Under the pieces are notes generated by a model. It had not been told where the DNA came from. It saw nothing but the letters and a program-made list of their open reading frames with translations, and did no database searches. The translations under genes were made by a program, and so were the position numbers. From an uncultured Oscillospiraceae bacterium (GTDB lineage: Bacteria > Bacillota > Clostridia > Oscillospirales > Oscillospiraceae), in NCBI GenBank assembly GCA_934613505.1, contig CAKTTB010000015.1, positions 1-39,079 of the forward strand: a stretch of 39,079 nucleotides of DNA, given 5' to 3'. Positions 15,561-24,135 of the stretch are shown piece after piece. Within the stretch, counting starts at the first letter, position 1, and the number at the start of each line of letters is the position of its first letter.

Positions 15561-17337
15561 GCGTTTCCTCCTCCTTTTCCCGGACGATCGGCAAAACCAG
15601 CATCACCATCGTCCGCCTGCCCGGCGAGGAATAGTATTTCATCGCCGCATCCGGGCCAAAGAACAGCTGCAGCCGCTCATTGACGTTATAGACGCCGAGC
15701 TTGCTGCTCTCGCTGTCGGCCTCCTTCTTTTCCAGGATCGTCGCCAGCTGCTCCTGCGTCATGCCGACGCCGTCGTCCTCTACCGTGATGAGGAGCCGAT
15801 CCTCCTCCAGGAGCGTCTCAATGCGCACCGTCCCGCCGCCCTGCTTGAGCTTGATGCCGTGGTAGATCGCGTTCTCCACCAGCGGCTGCAGCACGAGCTT
15901 CGGCAGCAGGCAATCGCCCGTCTGCGGGTCCATATCGATCGCATACTGCAGCTTCTCGTTGTAGCGCATCTTCTGGATGGTGAGGTAGCTGCGCACGTGC
16001 GCAAGCTCTTTTTCGAGCGTATTGGTGTCGGAGCCGTCGCCGATCGACGAGCGCAGCAGCTGCGCCAGCGCGCTCGTCATCTCCACGACCTCTTCATTGC
16101 GCCCGGCATGGCTCATCCAGATGATCGAATCAAGTGTGTTATAAAGAAAATGCGGCTGGATCTGCGCCTGCAGCGCCTTCCATTCACTCTTGCGCTTCTG
16201 CTCCTCGATGCGCAGTCGCTCGTCCATGAGATCCGCCGTCTTGGCGATCATGTGGTTGAAGCTGTCCGAGAGCTGCCCAAGCTCCGTGCGCGACGACACA
16301 TGGCAGCGCACGTGCAGATCTCCGTCCTCCACGCACTGCATGGTCTGCGTCAGCTTGCGGATCGGCTCCGCGACCGAGGCGGACAGCTGCACGGAAAACA
16401 GAAGGGCAAATATCAGCGCCAGCGCGGCGATCCAGAGATAGGTCTTGTAGATCCGGTCCTGATCGCGCAGCAGCTCCTGCGTGTAGGCCACGCCCACCGC
16501 CGTCCAGCCCGTCGCCTCGGACTCGCATGCGACATAGAGCCGGCGCGCCGCGCCCTTGCCGGAGAGGATCCGGCCGTTTCTGGCCGCCAGGACCTCCTCC
16601 ACGTTTTCCTGCTTCAGCCCCGCGTAAATGAGATCCTGCTGCGGGTGCCAGAGGATGCCGCCGCTCTGGTCAATGAGATAAATATAGCCGCGGTTGCCAA
16701 GATCCACGGCGGCGCACAGCCGGTCGATGATCTGATAGTTGAGATCGACCAGCAGCACGCCCTGTACGCGCCCCGCCCGGTCAAGCACCGCGCGGGAGAT
16801 GGATACGACCCAGTTATACTGCCCGGCGATCAGGTTTTCCACGCGTGACGACGAGACCTGCACCTCATCCGGGTGTGTCAGCGCGCCGGTGTACCACGCG
16901 GCCCGCTGATAGCCGGAATCGGTGTTGAGCTGCGCGTCCGCAGCCCCGAACAGCGCGCCGCCCGACTGCGGGATGAGCGCGATGGCCGTGATCTCCGAGC
17001 GGATCTTCTGCGCGGCAGCCAGCTGCTGCTGGGCGGACGCACAGATCGCGTCGGTCAGCACATGCTCGTTCGCAGCCGTCAGGTAGGCGGCGATCACGTT
17101 ATTGTCCACGATAAAATCGGAGACGTCCTTCATATACTCGACATACATGTCGATCTCCGCATTGACGCGCAGAATGAGCTGGTCGGTATAGTCGGTCGCG
17201 TTCCCCAGCAGCTCATTCGTCGAGGCGCTGATCGACACATATGTCATGGCCGCCGTGATAACGAGGATCAGCAGCATGAAAAGCGCCACGATGCGCGTGC
17301 CGATCGAGTGGCGGGAAAAAAGCTTTCCGGTCTTCAT
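15547..17337 (-). CDS. YesM-type sensor histidine kinase
   Basis: 596 residues. Membrane spans at ~14-36 and ~300-320 enclose an extracellular region that looks like a dCache sensor (GYIYLIDQSGGILWHPQQD). A HAMP domain follows (~322-375), then the His_kinase domain with the phosphoacceptor His396 (QIQPHFLYNTLDSI), the N box LVENAIYHGI (486-495) and the G box DDGVGM (521-526). The overall form matches B. subtilis YesM, the kinase class paired with AraC-type YesN regulators near sugar transport genes. It overlaps the regulator gene by four bases upstream and the binding-protein gene downstream. It would sense the sugar directly or through that lipoprotein. Confidence 0.94.
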   Translation of the reverse strand: MKTGKLFSRHSIGTRIVALFMLLILVITAAMTYVSISASTNELLGNATDYTDQLILRVNAEIDMYVEYMKDVSDFIVDNNVIAAYLTAANEHVLTDAICASAQQQLAAAQKIRSEITAIALIPQSGGALFGAADAQLNTDSGYQRAAWYTGALTHPDEVQVSSSRVENLIAGQYNWVVSISRAVLDRAGRVQGVLLVDLNYQIIDRLCAAVDLGNRGYIYLIDQSGGILWHPQQDLIYAGLKQENVEEVLAARNGRILSGKGAARRLYVACESEATGWTAVGVAYTQELLRDQDRIYKTYLWIAALALIFALLFSVQLSASVAEPIRKLTQTMQCVEDGDLHVRCHVSSRTELGQLSDSFNHMIAKTADLMDERLRIEEQKRKSEWKALQAQIQPHFLYNTLDSIIWMSHAGRNEEVVEMTSALAQLLRSSIGDGSDTNTLEKELAHVRSYLTIQKMRYNEKLQYAIDMDPQTGDCLLPKLVLQPLVENAIYHGIKLKQGGGTVRIETLLEEDRLLITVEDDGVGMTQEQLATILEKKEADSESSKLGVYNVNERLQLFFGPDAAMKYYSSPGRRTMVMLVLPIVREKEEETHAEA

Positions 17338-18851
17338 CGCGCCGCCTCCCGGTACTGCTTCGGCGTCATGCCCTCGCGCCGGCGGAAGGTCAGAGAGAAA
17401 TAATGCGGGTCGGCAAAGCCGATGCGCTCGGCGATCTCATACGTACACAGGCCGGTCTCGCGCAGAAACTCCTTTGCCTTCTCCATACGCAGATTCGTCA
17501 GATATTCCACGAACGACTGGCCGGTTTTTTCCTTGAAGACCGTGGAAAAATAGCTCCGGCTGACGCCCAGATGCTCCAGAAGATCCGGCAGCTTCAGGTC
17601 GCTGTCGGCGTAATGCTCGTTGACGTATTCCACGGCCATCCGGCCGCAGCGGGCCGCGGGCGTGTCGTTCTGCTGCGACTGGCACTGCAGGATATATCCC
17701 TCCAGCCGCTCCACGGACAGCCGCACCGCCTCCAGCGAATGCCCCATCTGCGGCAGCAGCATCTCCGGCGCGCGGCGCAGCTGCTCGCGCGTCAGGTGGG
17801 ACACCATCAGGATCTGCAGCCGCTGCAGGACCGCGCGGCATTCGTCCAGATGGACGCGCCGCCGGCGCATGCAGGTAAAAAGCGTCCCTGTCAGCTCCAG
17901 CGCGCGGTTCGCCGCGCCGGACTGCAGCGCAGATGCGATCATCGCCGCCGTCGGGCAGTCCTCCGTCTGCAAAGAGCCGGAGGACTTGCGCAGCTCCGGG
18001 TCAAACAGCAGCGTCTGCCCGGACGAGAATGCGTAGCCCAGCGCATGCTGCGCCTCCTGCGCTGACCGGCGCAGGCCGTCCAGCCCGCTGTATGCTCCGC
18101 CGATCCCGACCGGGATGGCGCCGGCGCCCTTTTCCAGCTGCGCGCACAGCTGCCGCGCACCGGCCGCCGTCCGCGCCATGAGCTCCGCCGTATCCTCGCC
18201 GCTCACGATGAGCATCGCATGCTGATCCTCCAGCACGCGGAACTGCGCCGGCGCACACAGCTGCGTTATCTCCTGCTCATCCAGCGCGATCGGCCCCTCC
18301 GGCAGCGCTGCAAGCACGGCGGCATGCATCCCGCCGTCAAATTCCACGCCAGCCTCCCGCGTCGCCTCGCTCAGCTCCTGCGGCAGCTCCGGCTGCAGAA
18401 GGCTCTGAAAAAACCGGTCCTTCAGGACCTCGCCGGCCACGGCGGCACGGCTGTAGACGCCCTGCCGCTCCCGCTTTTCCGACAGCTCCGCGGCAAGGCT
18501 CTGCAGCAGCTGATCAAATTCCCGCGGGCTGACCGGCTTGAGAAGATAGTCATGCACGTGATACCGGATGGCCCTCTGGGCATAAGAAAACTCGCTGAAG
18601 CCCGTCAGCACAACGACGATCGTCTCCGGCAGCGTCTCATAGATATGCCGCGCCAGCTCCAGCCCGTCGACAAACGGCATGCAGATATCCGTGATCACGA
18701 CGTCCGGCCGCAGCGCCTCCAGCTGTTCCAGCGCCTGCTGTCCGTTCTCGAACACGTGCGGCGCGGCAAAGCCAAACCGGCCCCAATTGGTGTTCTGCGC
18801 CATGGATTCGCGGACGAGCATTTCGTCCTCCACCAGCATGATCTGGTACAT
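17334..18851 (-). CDS. YesN-type response regulator with AraC DNA-binding domain
   Basis: 505 residues. Residues 1-120 are a receiver domain with acidic residues near the N-terminus (LVEDE), phosphoacceptor Asp55 (VVITDICMP) and Lys105 (YLLKPVS). A long middle region of ~270 residues is typical of YesN proteins. The last ~100 residues hold two helix-turn-helix units of the AraC/XylS type (LLEHLGVSRSYFSTVFKEKT and YEIAERIGFADPHYFSLTFRR). It should be phosphorylated by the kinase at 15547 and activate the ABC operon, whose promoter carries matching direct repeats. It leads a three-gene unit and has its own promoter. Confidence 0.94.
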   Translation of the reverse strand: MYQIMLVEDEMLVRESMAQNTNWGRFGFAAPHVFENGQQALEQLEALRPDVVITDICMPFVDGLELARHIYETLPETIVVVLTGFSEFSYAQRAIRYHVHDYLLKPVSPREFDQLLQSLAAELSEKRERQGVYSRAAVAGEVLKDRFFQSLLQPELPQELSEATREAGVEFDGGMHAAVLAALPEGPIALDEQEITQLCAPAQFRVLEDQHAMLIVSGEDTAELMARTAAGARQLCAQLEKGAGAIPVGIGGAYSGLDGLRRSAQEAQHALGYAFSSGQTLLFDPELRKSSGSLQTEDCPTAAMIASALQSGAANRALELTGTLFTCMRRRRVHLDECRAVLQRLQILMVSHLTREQLRRAPEMLLPQMGHSLEAVRLSVERLEGYILQCQSQQNDTPAARCGRMAVEYVNEHYADSDLKLPDLLEHLGVSRSYFSTVFKEKTGQSFVEYLTNLRMEKAKEFLRETGLCTYEIAERIGFADPHYFSLTFRRREGMTPKQYREAAR

Positions 18852-18882
18852 CCGGCATGCCTCCTTTTTGTTCTTTGTTGTC

Positions 18883-18911
18883 AGTGTACAATACCGGCTT
18901 CAAAATTGCAA
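18883..18911 (-). promoter_or_regulatory. Promoter of the YesN-YesM-binding protein operon
   Basis: On the minus strand TTGCAA (18906-18911), 17 bp, TACACT (18883-18888). A CAAAATTGC (18901-18909), similar to the GAAAATTGT half sites of the ABC promoter, overlaps the -35. Confidence 0.5.
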
Positions 18912-18986
18912 CCAAATTGAGCATTTTGCCAATTTCGCATTTCCGTACCGTTCCGAACATTTTTCGATATTATCAAATATATGATG

Positions 18987-19015
18987 TTGCTGAAAGTCGT
19001 TCGCCGTGATATAGT
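18987..19015 (+). promoter_or_regulatory. Promoter of the IclR gene
   Basis: TTGCTG (18987-18992), 17 bp, TATAGT (19010-19015), 30 bases before the start codon. Confidence 0.6.
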
Positions 19016-19045
19016 AGCAGTATCAATCTGTCAGGAGGTATCCCC

Positions 19046-19816
19046 ATGGCTGAACCCGAAGGAAAAACCATACACTCTGTCGCAAAAGCGATCCGGCTGC
19101 TGGATCTTCTGACCGCCAGCGGGCAGCCCGCGTCCCTGACGGAGCTGTACCAGAAGACCGGCTGGCCCAAGAGCACCATCCACGGTCTGCTCTCCACCAT
19201 GCGCGAGTCCGGTCTCATCGAGCAGACGGCCAACGGCCGCTACTGGCTCGGCATCCATCTGTTTGAATACGGCTGCGCCGTCTCAAATTCGTGGGACATC
19301 GGCACGATCGCCCGGCCGCACATGCAGGCCATCTGCAATGAGCTTGGCGAGAGCGTCTTCCTGTCCGTTTTTGACCGCGCCTCGGTCGTGACGCTCGCGG
19401 AGGAGGAATCCCGCGCGAGTCTGCGCGTCGTGTCCGAAGTCGGCGCGCGCCTGCCGGTCCACTGCACCTCGCAGGGCAAGCTCTTCCTCGCGAATATCTC
19501 CCCCGCCGAATGCCGCCGCATCCTGACGCACACGGAGCTGAAGGCCTTTACGCCGCACACCCTCACCACACCCGAGCAGTTCACGCCGGAGCTCAGCCGC
19601 ATCCGCGACCAGGGCTACGCCGTCGAGAACGGCGAATACAAGATTGGTCTGCGCTCGGTCTCCGCGCCGGTCTATGACGTCACGGGCGAGGTGCGCTATG
19701 CCATCGGCTGCGTCGGCATGTTCCGGCAGGTGCAGTCCGACGAATTTCTCCACGCCATCCGCCTCGTCTGCGCCGCCGGCGAAGCCATCTCCCGCTCGAT
19801 CGGATATCGAGGATGA
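19046..19816 (+). CDS. IclR-family transcriptional regulator
   Basis: 256 residues. Residues ~8-65 are the IclR winged helix (SVAKAIRLLDLLTASGQPAS, TELYQKTGWPKSTIHGLLSTM, LIEQTANGRYWLG). Residues ~75-250 are the ligand-binding domain (RPHMQAICNELGESVFLSV, GARLPVHCTSQGKLFLANIS, DNGEYKIGLRSVSAPVYD-like end segment). Such proteins usually control sugar-acid, aromatic or acetate metabolism. It is divergent from the YesN operon and shares its 194-bp upstream region, so it could act on that operon as well as on itself. Ligand unknown. Strong AGGAGGT before the ATG. Confidence 0.92.
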   Translation: MAEPEGKTIHSVAKAIRLLDLLTASGQPASLTELYQKTGWPKSTIHGLLSTMRESGLIEQTANGRYWLGIHLFEYGCAVSNSWDIGTIARPHMQAICNELGESVFLSVFDRASVVTLAEEESRASLRVVSEVGARLPVHCTSQGKLFLANISPAECRRILTHTELKAFTPHTLTTPEQFTPELSRIRDQGYAVENGEYKIGLRSVSAPVYDVTGEVRYAIGCVGMFRQVQSDEFLHAIRLVCAAGEAISRSIGYRG

Positions 19817-19954
19817 CGTCGGAATCAGAGCTTACGAAACGAATCCTTGCAAGGCAAGGCTTCTTATTCTGGCGCTCTGTTCCTCCTCGTTCCATGCAGA
19901 CCGCTTCGCTGTGTCTGCATGGAAGCCTGTTGGCGCAGGCTCTTTTGCATACAA

Positions 19955-19985
19955 AACCGCGGAGCGCCGACGGCGCTCCGCGGTT
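19955..19985. terminator. Bidirectional terminator between IclR and zinc-ribbon genes
   Basis: Perfect 14-bp stem (19955-19968 with 19972-19985), loop GAC. The minus strand continues with TTTTG, the plus strand with CTCTTTATT. A second, 10-bp hairpin lies upstream near 19890-19922. Confidence 0.75.
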
Positions 19986-19989
19986 CTCT

Positions 19990-20244
19990 TTATTCTGCCG
20001 GACGTCTTGCGCCCGGGTCCAGTGCTTTGCCGCAGTGCGGGCAGCTTTCGCCGTCGCTGCGGCCGAGGTGTCTGCCGCAGTAGGGGCAGCGCCACAGCGC
20101 CGCATAGGCGACCGCGTAGCCTGCGGCAAACGCCGCGGCCAGAAGAAAATACACAGGCTTTGACAGTCCGCCGCCAATCAGCAAGCAGGCCACCGTCAGG
20201 GAAAGCAGCACAAACAGAAGAATTTTCACCGATTTCAGATGCAT
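19990..20244 (-). CDS. Small membrane protein with zinc-ribbon tail
   Basis: 84 residues. Two hydrophobic spans (~8-26 and ~31-50) are followed by a cytoplasmic or exposed zinc ribbon with paired CPYCG and CPHCG motifs, then a charged tail. AAGGAGG precedes the ATG. The protein is too short for an enzyme. Similar two-span zinc-ribbon proteins are widespread in Clostridia without known role. It is flanked by its own terminator and an extended -10 (TGCTATACT on the minus strand, 20305-20313), so it appears to be a separate unit. Confidence 0.75.
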   Translation of the reverse strand: MHLKSVKILLFVLLSLTVACLLIGGGLSKPVYFLLAAAFAAGYAVAYAALWRCPYCGRHLGRSDGESCPHCGKALDPGARRPAE

Positions 20245-20363
20245 TCCGAACGCCTCCTTTTTCCGTCTTGCATCCGTTCATACAATGGTTGGCTTTCTGT
20301 TTATAGTATAGCACCTTGCACCGGAACCGTACATATTTTTTGAAAATTTTTATGCACTCTGTC

Positions 20364-22142
20364 CTATTTTTCCTGTGCGTCGATGCGTTCCTTGAGGTCG
20401 TTGAGGTAGACCCAGCGCTCTGTCTTCTCATCCAGCTGCGCGCTCAGCCGCTCCTGCTCCTGCGTCAGCTCCTGCAGGCGGACATAGTCGCTGCCGCAGG
20501 CCGTCTGCGCCTGCCGGCACGTCTCGAGCTGCTGCTCCAGCGCGGCGATCTCATCGTCGATGGTCTCAAATTCCCGCTGCTCCTTGTAGGAAAATTTCAG
20601 CTTCTTCTCCCGCGGCCGCTCCGGCTGCGGTTTTTTGGTCTCCTCCGGCTTTTTCATTTCCTCCGGCGCGCGCTTGCGCATCCAGTCGGACCAGTTGCCG
20701 GTAAAGATTTCGACCGGTCCGCCGCCGCGCACCTCAAAGATCGTATCCGCCATCTTGTCAAGGAAGAACCGGTCGTGCGAGACGGTAATGATCGGCCCCG
20801 GGAAGCTTTGCAAATAATCCTCGAGGATCGACAGCGTCGTCACGTCCAGATCGTTGGTCGGCTCGTCCAGCAGCAGCACGTTCGGCGCAGCCATCAGAAC
20901 GGACAGCAGATACACCCGCCGCCGCTCGCCGCCGGAGAGCCTGCCGATCACCGTCTGCTGCAGATCCGGCGGGAAGAGAAAGCGCTCGAGCATCGTCTTG
21001 GCCGAGAACGTTCCCTCGTCGGTTTTGACCTCGTGTGCAATGCCGTAGATGAAGTCAAAGACCTTCTGGTTCAGATCCAGCTCGCGGCCCTCCTGCGAGA
21101 AGTGGCCGATGCGGACCGTCTCGCCCAGCTCCACCGTGCCGCTGTCCGGCTTCAGCTCGCCCGCAATCAGGCGCAGGAGCGTCGATTTGCCCGCGCCGTT
21201 GCGCCCGACGATGCCGATGCGGTCCGCGCGCAGGACGCCGTAGGAAAAATCGGCGATAACGGGCTTGCCGTCATAGCACTTCCCGGCATGCTCCAGCGTG
21301 ATGATCTTTTTGCCGAGTCGGCTGGAGGCCGCCGCCATCTGGACGGTACTGTCCGTTTCCGGCGCTTTTTGCGCGAGCAGCGCCTCATAGCGGTCGATGC
21401 GCTCCTTGCTCTTGGTGCTGCGCGCCTGACAGCCGCGCAGGATCCACTCCCGCTCCACGCGCAGAATGGACTGCCGCTTGCGCTCGGACGCCTCCGCCAT
21501 CTGCGCGCGCTGCTCCCGCAGCTCCAGATAGCGGGAATAGTTGGCCTCGTAGTGATAGAGCTTTCCGCGGGAAAGCTCGGTGATGTGATTGACGACGCGC
21601 TCGAGGAAATACCGGTCGTGCGTCACCATGACGAGCCCGCCCTTGAATCTGCGCAGCCAGTCCTCCAGCCACTGCACCATTTCGGTGTCCAGATGGTTCG
21701 TCGGCTCGTCGAGGATCAGCACGTCTGCCGGGTGGATGAGCGCCGCGCACAGCGCAACGCGCCGCCGCTCGCCGCCGGAAAGCGTGCCGATACGCCGTTC
21801 GGTATCGGAAAGCCCCAGCCGCATGAGCATGGCCTTTGCTTCGTACTCGCTCACCTCGCGGTACTGCGGCGGCATGCTGGAAAGCACCTGCTCCAGAATG
21901 GTCGCTTTGTCCTGCATCTGCTGGTTCTGCTGCAGCATGCTGATCTGCAGGTTCGGCTTGCGGGCGATCGTGCCGCTGTCAGGCGGCAGCTGCCCTGCGA
22001 TCACGCGCAGGAACGTCGATTTTCCCGTTCCGTTGATGCCGATGACCCCCGTTTTATCGCCCTCTTTGAGATAAAAGTCCACGTCCTGCAGCAGCTGGCG
22101 GCTGCCGAAATTGATGTTCAGATGCTCTGCCGATATCAGCAT
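20364..22142 (-). CDS. ABC-F family ATPase (Uup/YfmR-like)
   Basis: 592 residues from the ATG at 22142; a longer frame exists, but MLISAEHLNINFG is the usual family start and AGGAGG precedes it. Two nucleotide-binding domains: Walker A GINGTGKST (35-43), signature LSGGERRRVALCAALI, Walker B VLILDEPTNHLD; then GRNGAGKST, LSGGERRRVYLLSVLM and LLLDEPTNDLD. An inter-domain linker (YEANYSRYLELREQRAQ...) and a C-terminal coiled coil (~520-592) of the Uup/YfmR type are present. ABC-F proteins of this type act on the ribosome or, for Uup, on branched DNA. There are no membrane spans, so it is not a transporter. It stands alone. Confidence 0.92.
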   Translation of the reverse strand: MLISAEHLNINFGSRQLLQDVDFYLKEGDKTGVIGINGTGKSTFLRVIAGQLPPDSGTIARKPNLQISMLQQNQQMQDKATILEQVLSSMPPQYREVSEYEAKAMLMRLGLSDTERRIGTLSGGERRRVALCAALIHPADVLILDEPTNHLDTEMVQWLEDWLRRFKGGLVMVTHDRYFLERVVNHITELSRGKLYHYEANYSRYLELREQRAQMAEASERKRQSILRVEREWILRGCQARSTKSKERIDRYEALLAQKAPETDSTVQMAAASSRLGKKIITLEHAGKCYDGKPVIADFSYGVLRADRIGIVGRNGAGKSTLLRLIAGELKPDSGTVELGETVRIGHFSQEGRELDLNQKVFDFIYGIAHEVKTDEGTFSAKTMLERFLFPPDLQQTVIGRLSGGERRRVYLLSVLMAAPNVLLLDEPTNDLDVTTLSILEDYLQSFPGPIITVSHDRFFLDKMADTIFEVRGGGPVEIFTGNWSDWMRKRAPEEMKKPEETKKPQPERPREKKLKFSYKEQREFETIDDEIAALEQQLETCRQAQTACGSDYVRLQELTQEQERLSAQLDEKTERWVYLNDLKERIDAQEK

Positions 22143-22251
22143 GATAGTCCTCCTGCGCGCGGTTTTTCTCCATTCTATCACACCGCGGCAAAGAACGCAC
22201 GCCCTTCTTGCATTTTGGGCGCACGTCTGCTATCATGAGGGCAAAAATCAA

Positions 22252-22414
22252 GGGCAGCACCGCACAATTCGGCAAGCAGATTCGACGAGAAATTTTTCGT
22301 CAAGTCAAGGTTTGGAACGTTTAGGAATACTGTATGTATTTCAAACGTTCCAAACCGAAGAATTGGCGGAAAAGATCCGGCGAAGCGCGCCGACGCAATT
22401 GTGCGGTGTTGCCC
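22252..22414. mobile_element. MITE-like element with nested inverted repeats
   Basis: 163 bp. The terminal inverted repeats are 18 bp long with one mismatch (22252-22269 GGGCAGCACCGCACAATT; 22397-22414). An inner perfect 14-bp inverted repeat (22309-22322 GGTTTGGAACGTTT with 22343-22356) encloses a 20-base loop. No coding capacity and no clear target duplication. It lies between the divergent ABC-F and HAD genes, 20 bases before the HAD start. Confidence 0.75.
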
Positions 22415-22434
22415 AGAGAAATGAGGGGTGCATT

Positions 22435-23283
22435 GTGGAGCCTGTCAAGCTGCTGGCGCTCGATCTGGACGGGACGCTTTTAAATTCGAAGAAAGAGCTG
22501 ACGCCGCGCACGCGCGCGGCCCTGTATGCCGCGGCGGAAGCCGGCGTGGAGATTGTGCCGACGACCGGCCGCTTTTTCGGCGCCATGCCGGAGGCGATCC
22601 GCACGCTGCCGTTTTTGCACTACGCCATCACCGTCAACGGCGCGCAGGTCTATGATATCCGCAGGGACTGCGCCGTCAGCCGTGCGGAACTGCCGCTCGA
22701 GAAAACGCTCCGGGTCATGGAATATCTCGACAGCTTCCCGGTCATCTATGACTGCTACATGGACAACTGGGGCTGGATCACGCGCAGCATGCAATCGCGC
22801 GCCGCCGACTATATCACAAACCCGCACTCTTTATACATGGCGCGGGAGCTGCGCCATCCGGTCGACGATCTGAAGGCGTTTCTGCGCGAGCGCGGGCAGG
22901 ACGTGCAGAAAACGCAGCTGTTCACCGCCGACGACACGCTGCGGCTGCAGCTGCTGCACAGCATCGGAGAGAAATTTGATGGGTTAAGCATCAGCTCCTC
23001 TGTCAGCTGCAACGTGGAGATCAACGACGCCCATGCCAACAAGGGCGAGGCCATCGCGGCGCTCGCCGCCTATCTCGATCTTCCCATGGCGCAGACCATG
23101 GCCATCGGCGACGGACTGAACGACCGGAGCATGATCGAGATGACCGGCGTCGGCGTCGCGATGCGGAACGCCTGCCCGGAGCTTCTTGTCCTTGCCGACG
23201 AAGTCACCGCCGGCTGCGATGAGGACGGCGCGGCCATCGCCATCGAACGGCACTGCATGCCGGGAAAGGCAAACCATGGTTGA
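22435..23283 (+). CDS. HAD-superfamily (Cof-type) phosphatase
   Basis: 282 residues from a GTG at 22435 with GAGGGGTG upstream. An upstream open frame runs through the MITE-like element and is not part of the protein. Motif I is LLALDLDGTLLNS with nucleophile Asp10 and Asp12; motif II is IVPTTGR; the end has GDGLNDRSMIEMTGVGVAMRNA (motif IV). The large C2 cap between identifies the Cof/YwpJ group, which dephosphorylates sugar phosphates, nucleotide phosphates or pyridoxal phosphate; the substrate cannot be told from sequence. It overlaps the following amidohydrolase gene by eight bases. Confidence 0.9.
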   Translation: MEPVKLLALDLDGTLLNSKKELTPRTRAALYAAAEAGVEIVPTTGRFFGAMPEAIRTLPFLHYAITVNGAQVYDIRRDCAVSRAELPLEKTLRVMEYLDSFPVIYDCYMDNWGWITRSMQSRAADYITNPHSLYMARELRHPVDDLKAFLRERGQDVQKTQLFTADDTLRLQLLHSIGEKFDGLSISSSVSCNVEINDAHANKGEAIAALAAYLDLPMAQTMAIGDGLNDRSMIEMTGVGVAMRNACPELLVLADEVTAGCDEDGAAIAIERHCMPGKANHG

Positions 23284-24127
23284 CTGCCACATCCATATGA
23301 TCCTGGACGGGGTCTGGTGGAAGGACGCCATCGCCCGCCACCAGAGCAGCGTGCAGGAGCAGGCCGTGCGTGAAACGCTCCGGCAGTATCAGCTGCGCGG
23401 CTATACATATCTGCGCGACGGCGGCGACCGCTGGGGCGTGTGTGCGCTTTCCGCCCGGCTCGCGCCGGAATACGGCATCCGCTACCGCATGCCCACCTTC
23501 CCCATCTACAAGGCCGGCCACTACGGCAGCTTCATCGGCCGCGGCTTTGACACGATGGACGAATACCGCGCACTCGTGGCCGAAGCAAAGGCCAGGGGCA
23601 CGCACTTTATCAAGCTCATGATCTCCGGCCTGATGGATTTTGACCGCTACGGCGTCATCACCGGGCAGCCGCTGGAAGAAAGCGAGATCCGCGCCATGAT
23701 CGCCATCGCGCACGACGCGGGATTTTCCGTCATGGCGCACGCCAACGGCGACAGCGCTGTCCGCGCAGCGCTTCTCGGCGGGGTCGACTCCATCGAGCAT
23801 GGCGCGTATCTGTCCGATGAGACGCTCGCGCAGCTGGCTGAGAGCGGCGCCGTCTGGGTCCCCACGCTGGTCACGATCGGCAACCTGATCGGCTGCGGCC
23901 GCTCCCCGGATGCAGTCCTGCAGCCGCTTCTGCAGTATCAGCTTGCCGCCGTCCGGAAGGCCGCCGCCCTTGGCGCAAAGATCGCCTGCGGCAGCGACGC
24001 CGGCGCTTACCGCGTCCTGCACGCGCAGGGTGGGCTGGACGAGCTTGCGTTCCTGCGCCGCGCCCTCGGCCCGGACGCCGACCGCATCGTCGCCGCCGGA
24101 AACGCCGCCATCGAAGCCAGATTCTGA
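23276..24127 (+). CDS. Amidohydrolase-superfamily metal-dependent hydrolase
   Basis: 283 residues. Visible metal-site elements in order are DCHIHM near the N-terminus, the Lys-containing FIKLMISG, His in VMAHANGD, His in SIEHGAYL and Asp in IACGSDAGA. The pattern fits imidazolonepropionase/prolidase-like amidohydrolases. At 283 residues it lacks the small N- and C-terminal beta domain of many relatives, so it is near a minimal barrel. The substrate is unknown. The ATG at 23276 overlaps the HAD gene, and GGGAAAGG lies just upstream. The coupling suggests both act on one compound or pathway, which is inference. Confidence 0.82.
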   Translation: MVDCHIHMILDGVWWKDAIARHQSSVQEQAVRETLRQYQLRGYTYLRDGGDRWGVCALSARLAPEYGIRYRMPTFPIYKAGHYGSFIGRGFDTMDEYRALVAEAKARGTHFIKLMISGLMDFDRYGVITGQPLEESEIRAMIAIAHDAGFSVMAHANGDSAVRAALLGGVDSIEHGAYLSDETLAQLAESGAVWVPTLVTIGNLIGCGRSPDAVLQPLLQYQLAAVRKAAALGAKIACGSDAGAYRVLHAQGGLDELAFLRRALGPDADRIVAAGNAAIEARF

Positions 24128-24135
24128 CCAAATCA

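Noticed and set aside
19817..19989. Possible structured RNA between IclR and the zinc-ribbon gene
   Set aside because: Two hairpins are visible, but the last is an ordinary two-way terminator and I see no known riboswitch core or promoter for a separate RNA.
20316..22238. 640-codon open frame opposite the first ABC-F gene
   Set aside because: Antisense shadow; all ABC-F motifs are on the other strand. The same applies to the frames opposite the ABC-F at 25949, htpG and the sugar ABC genes.
22111..22434. N-terminal extension of the HAD gene
   Set aside because: It reads through the MITE-like inverted repeats and is absent from Cof-type phosphatases. GTG at 22435 has a proper ribosome site.
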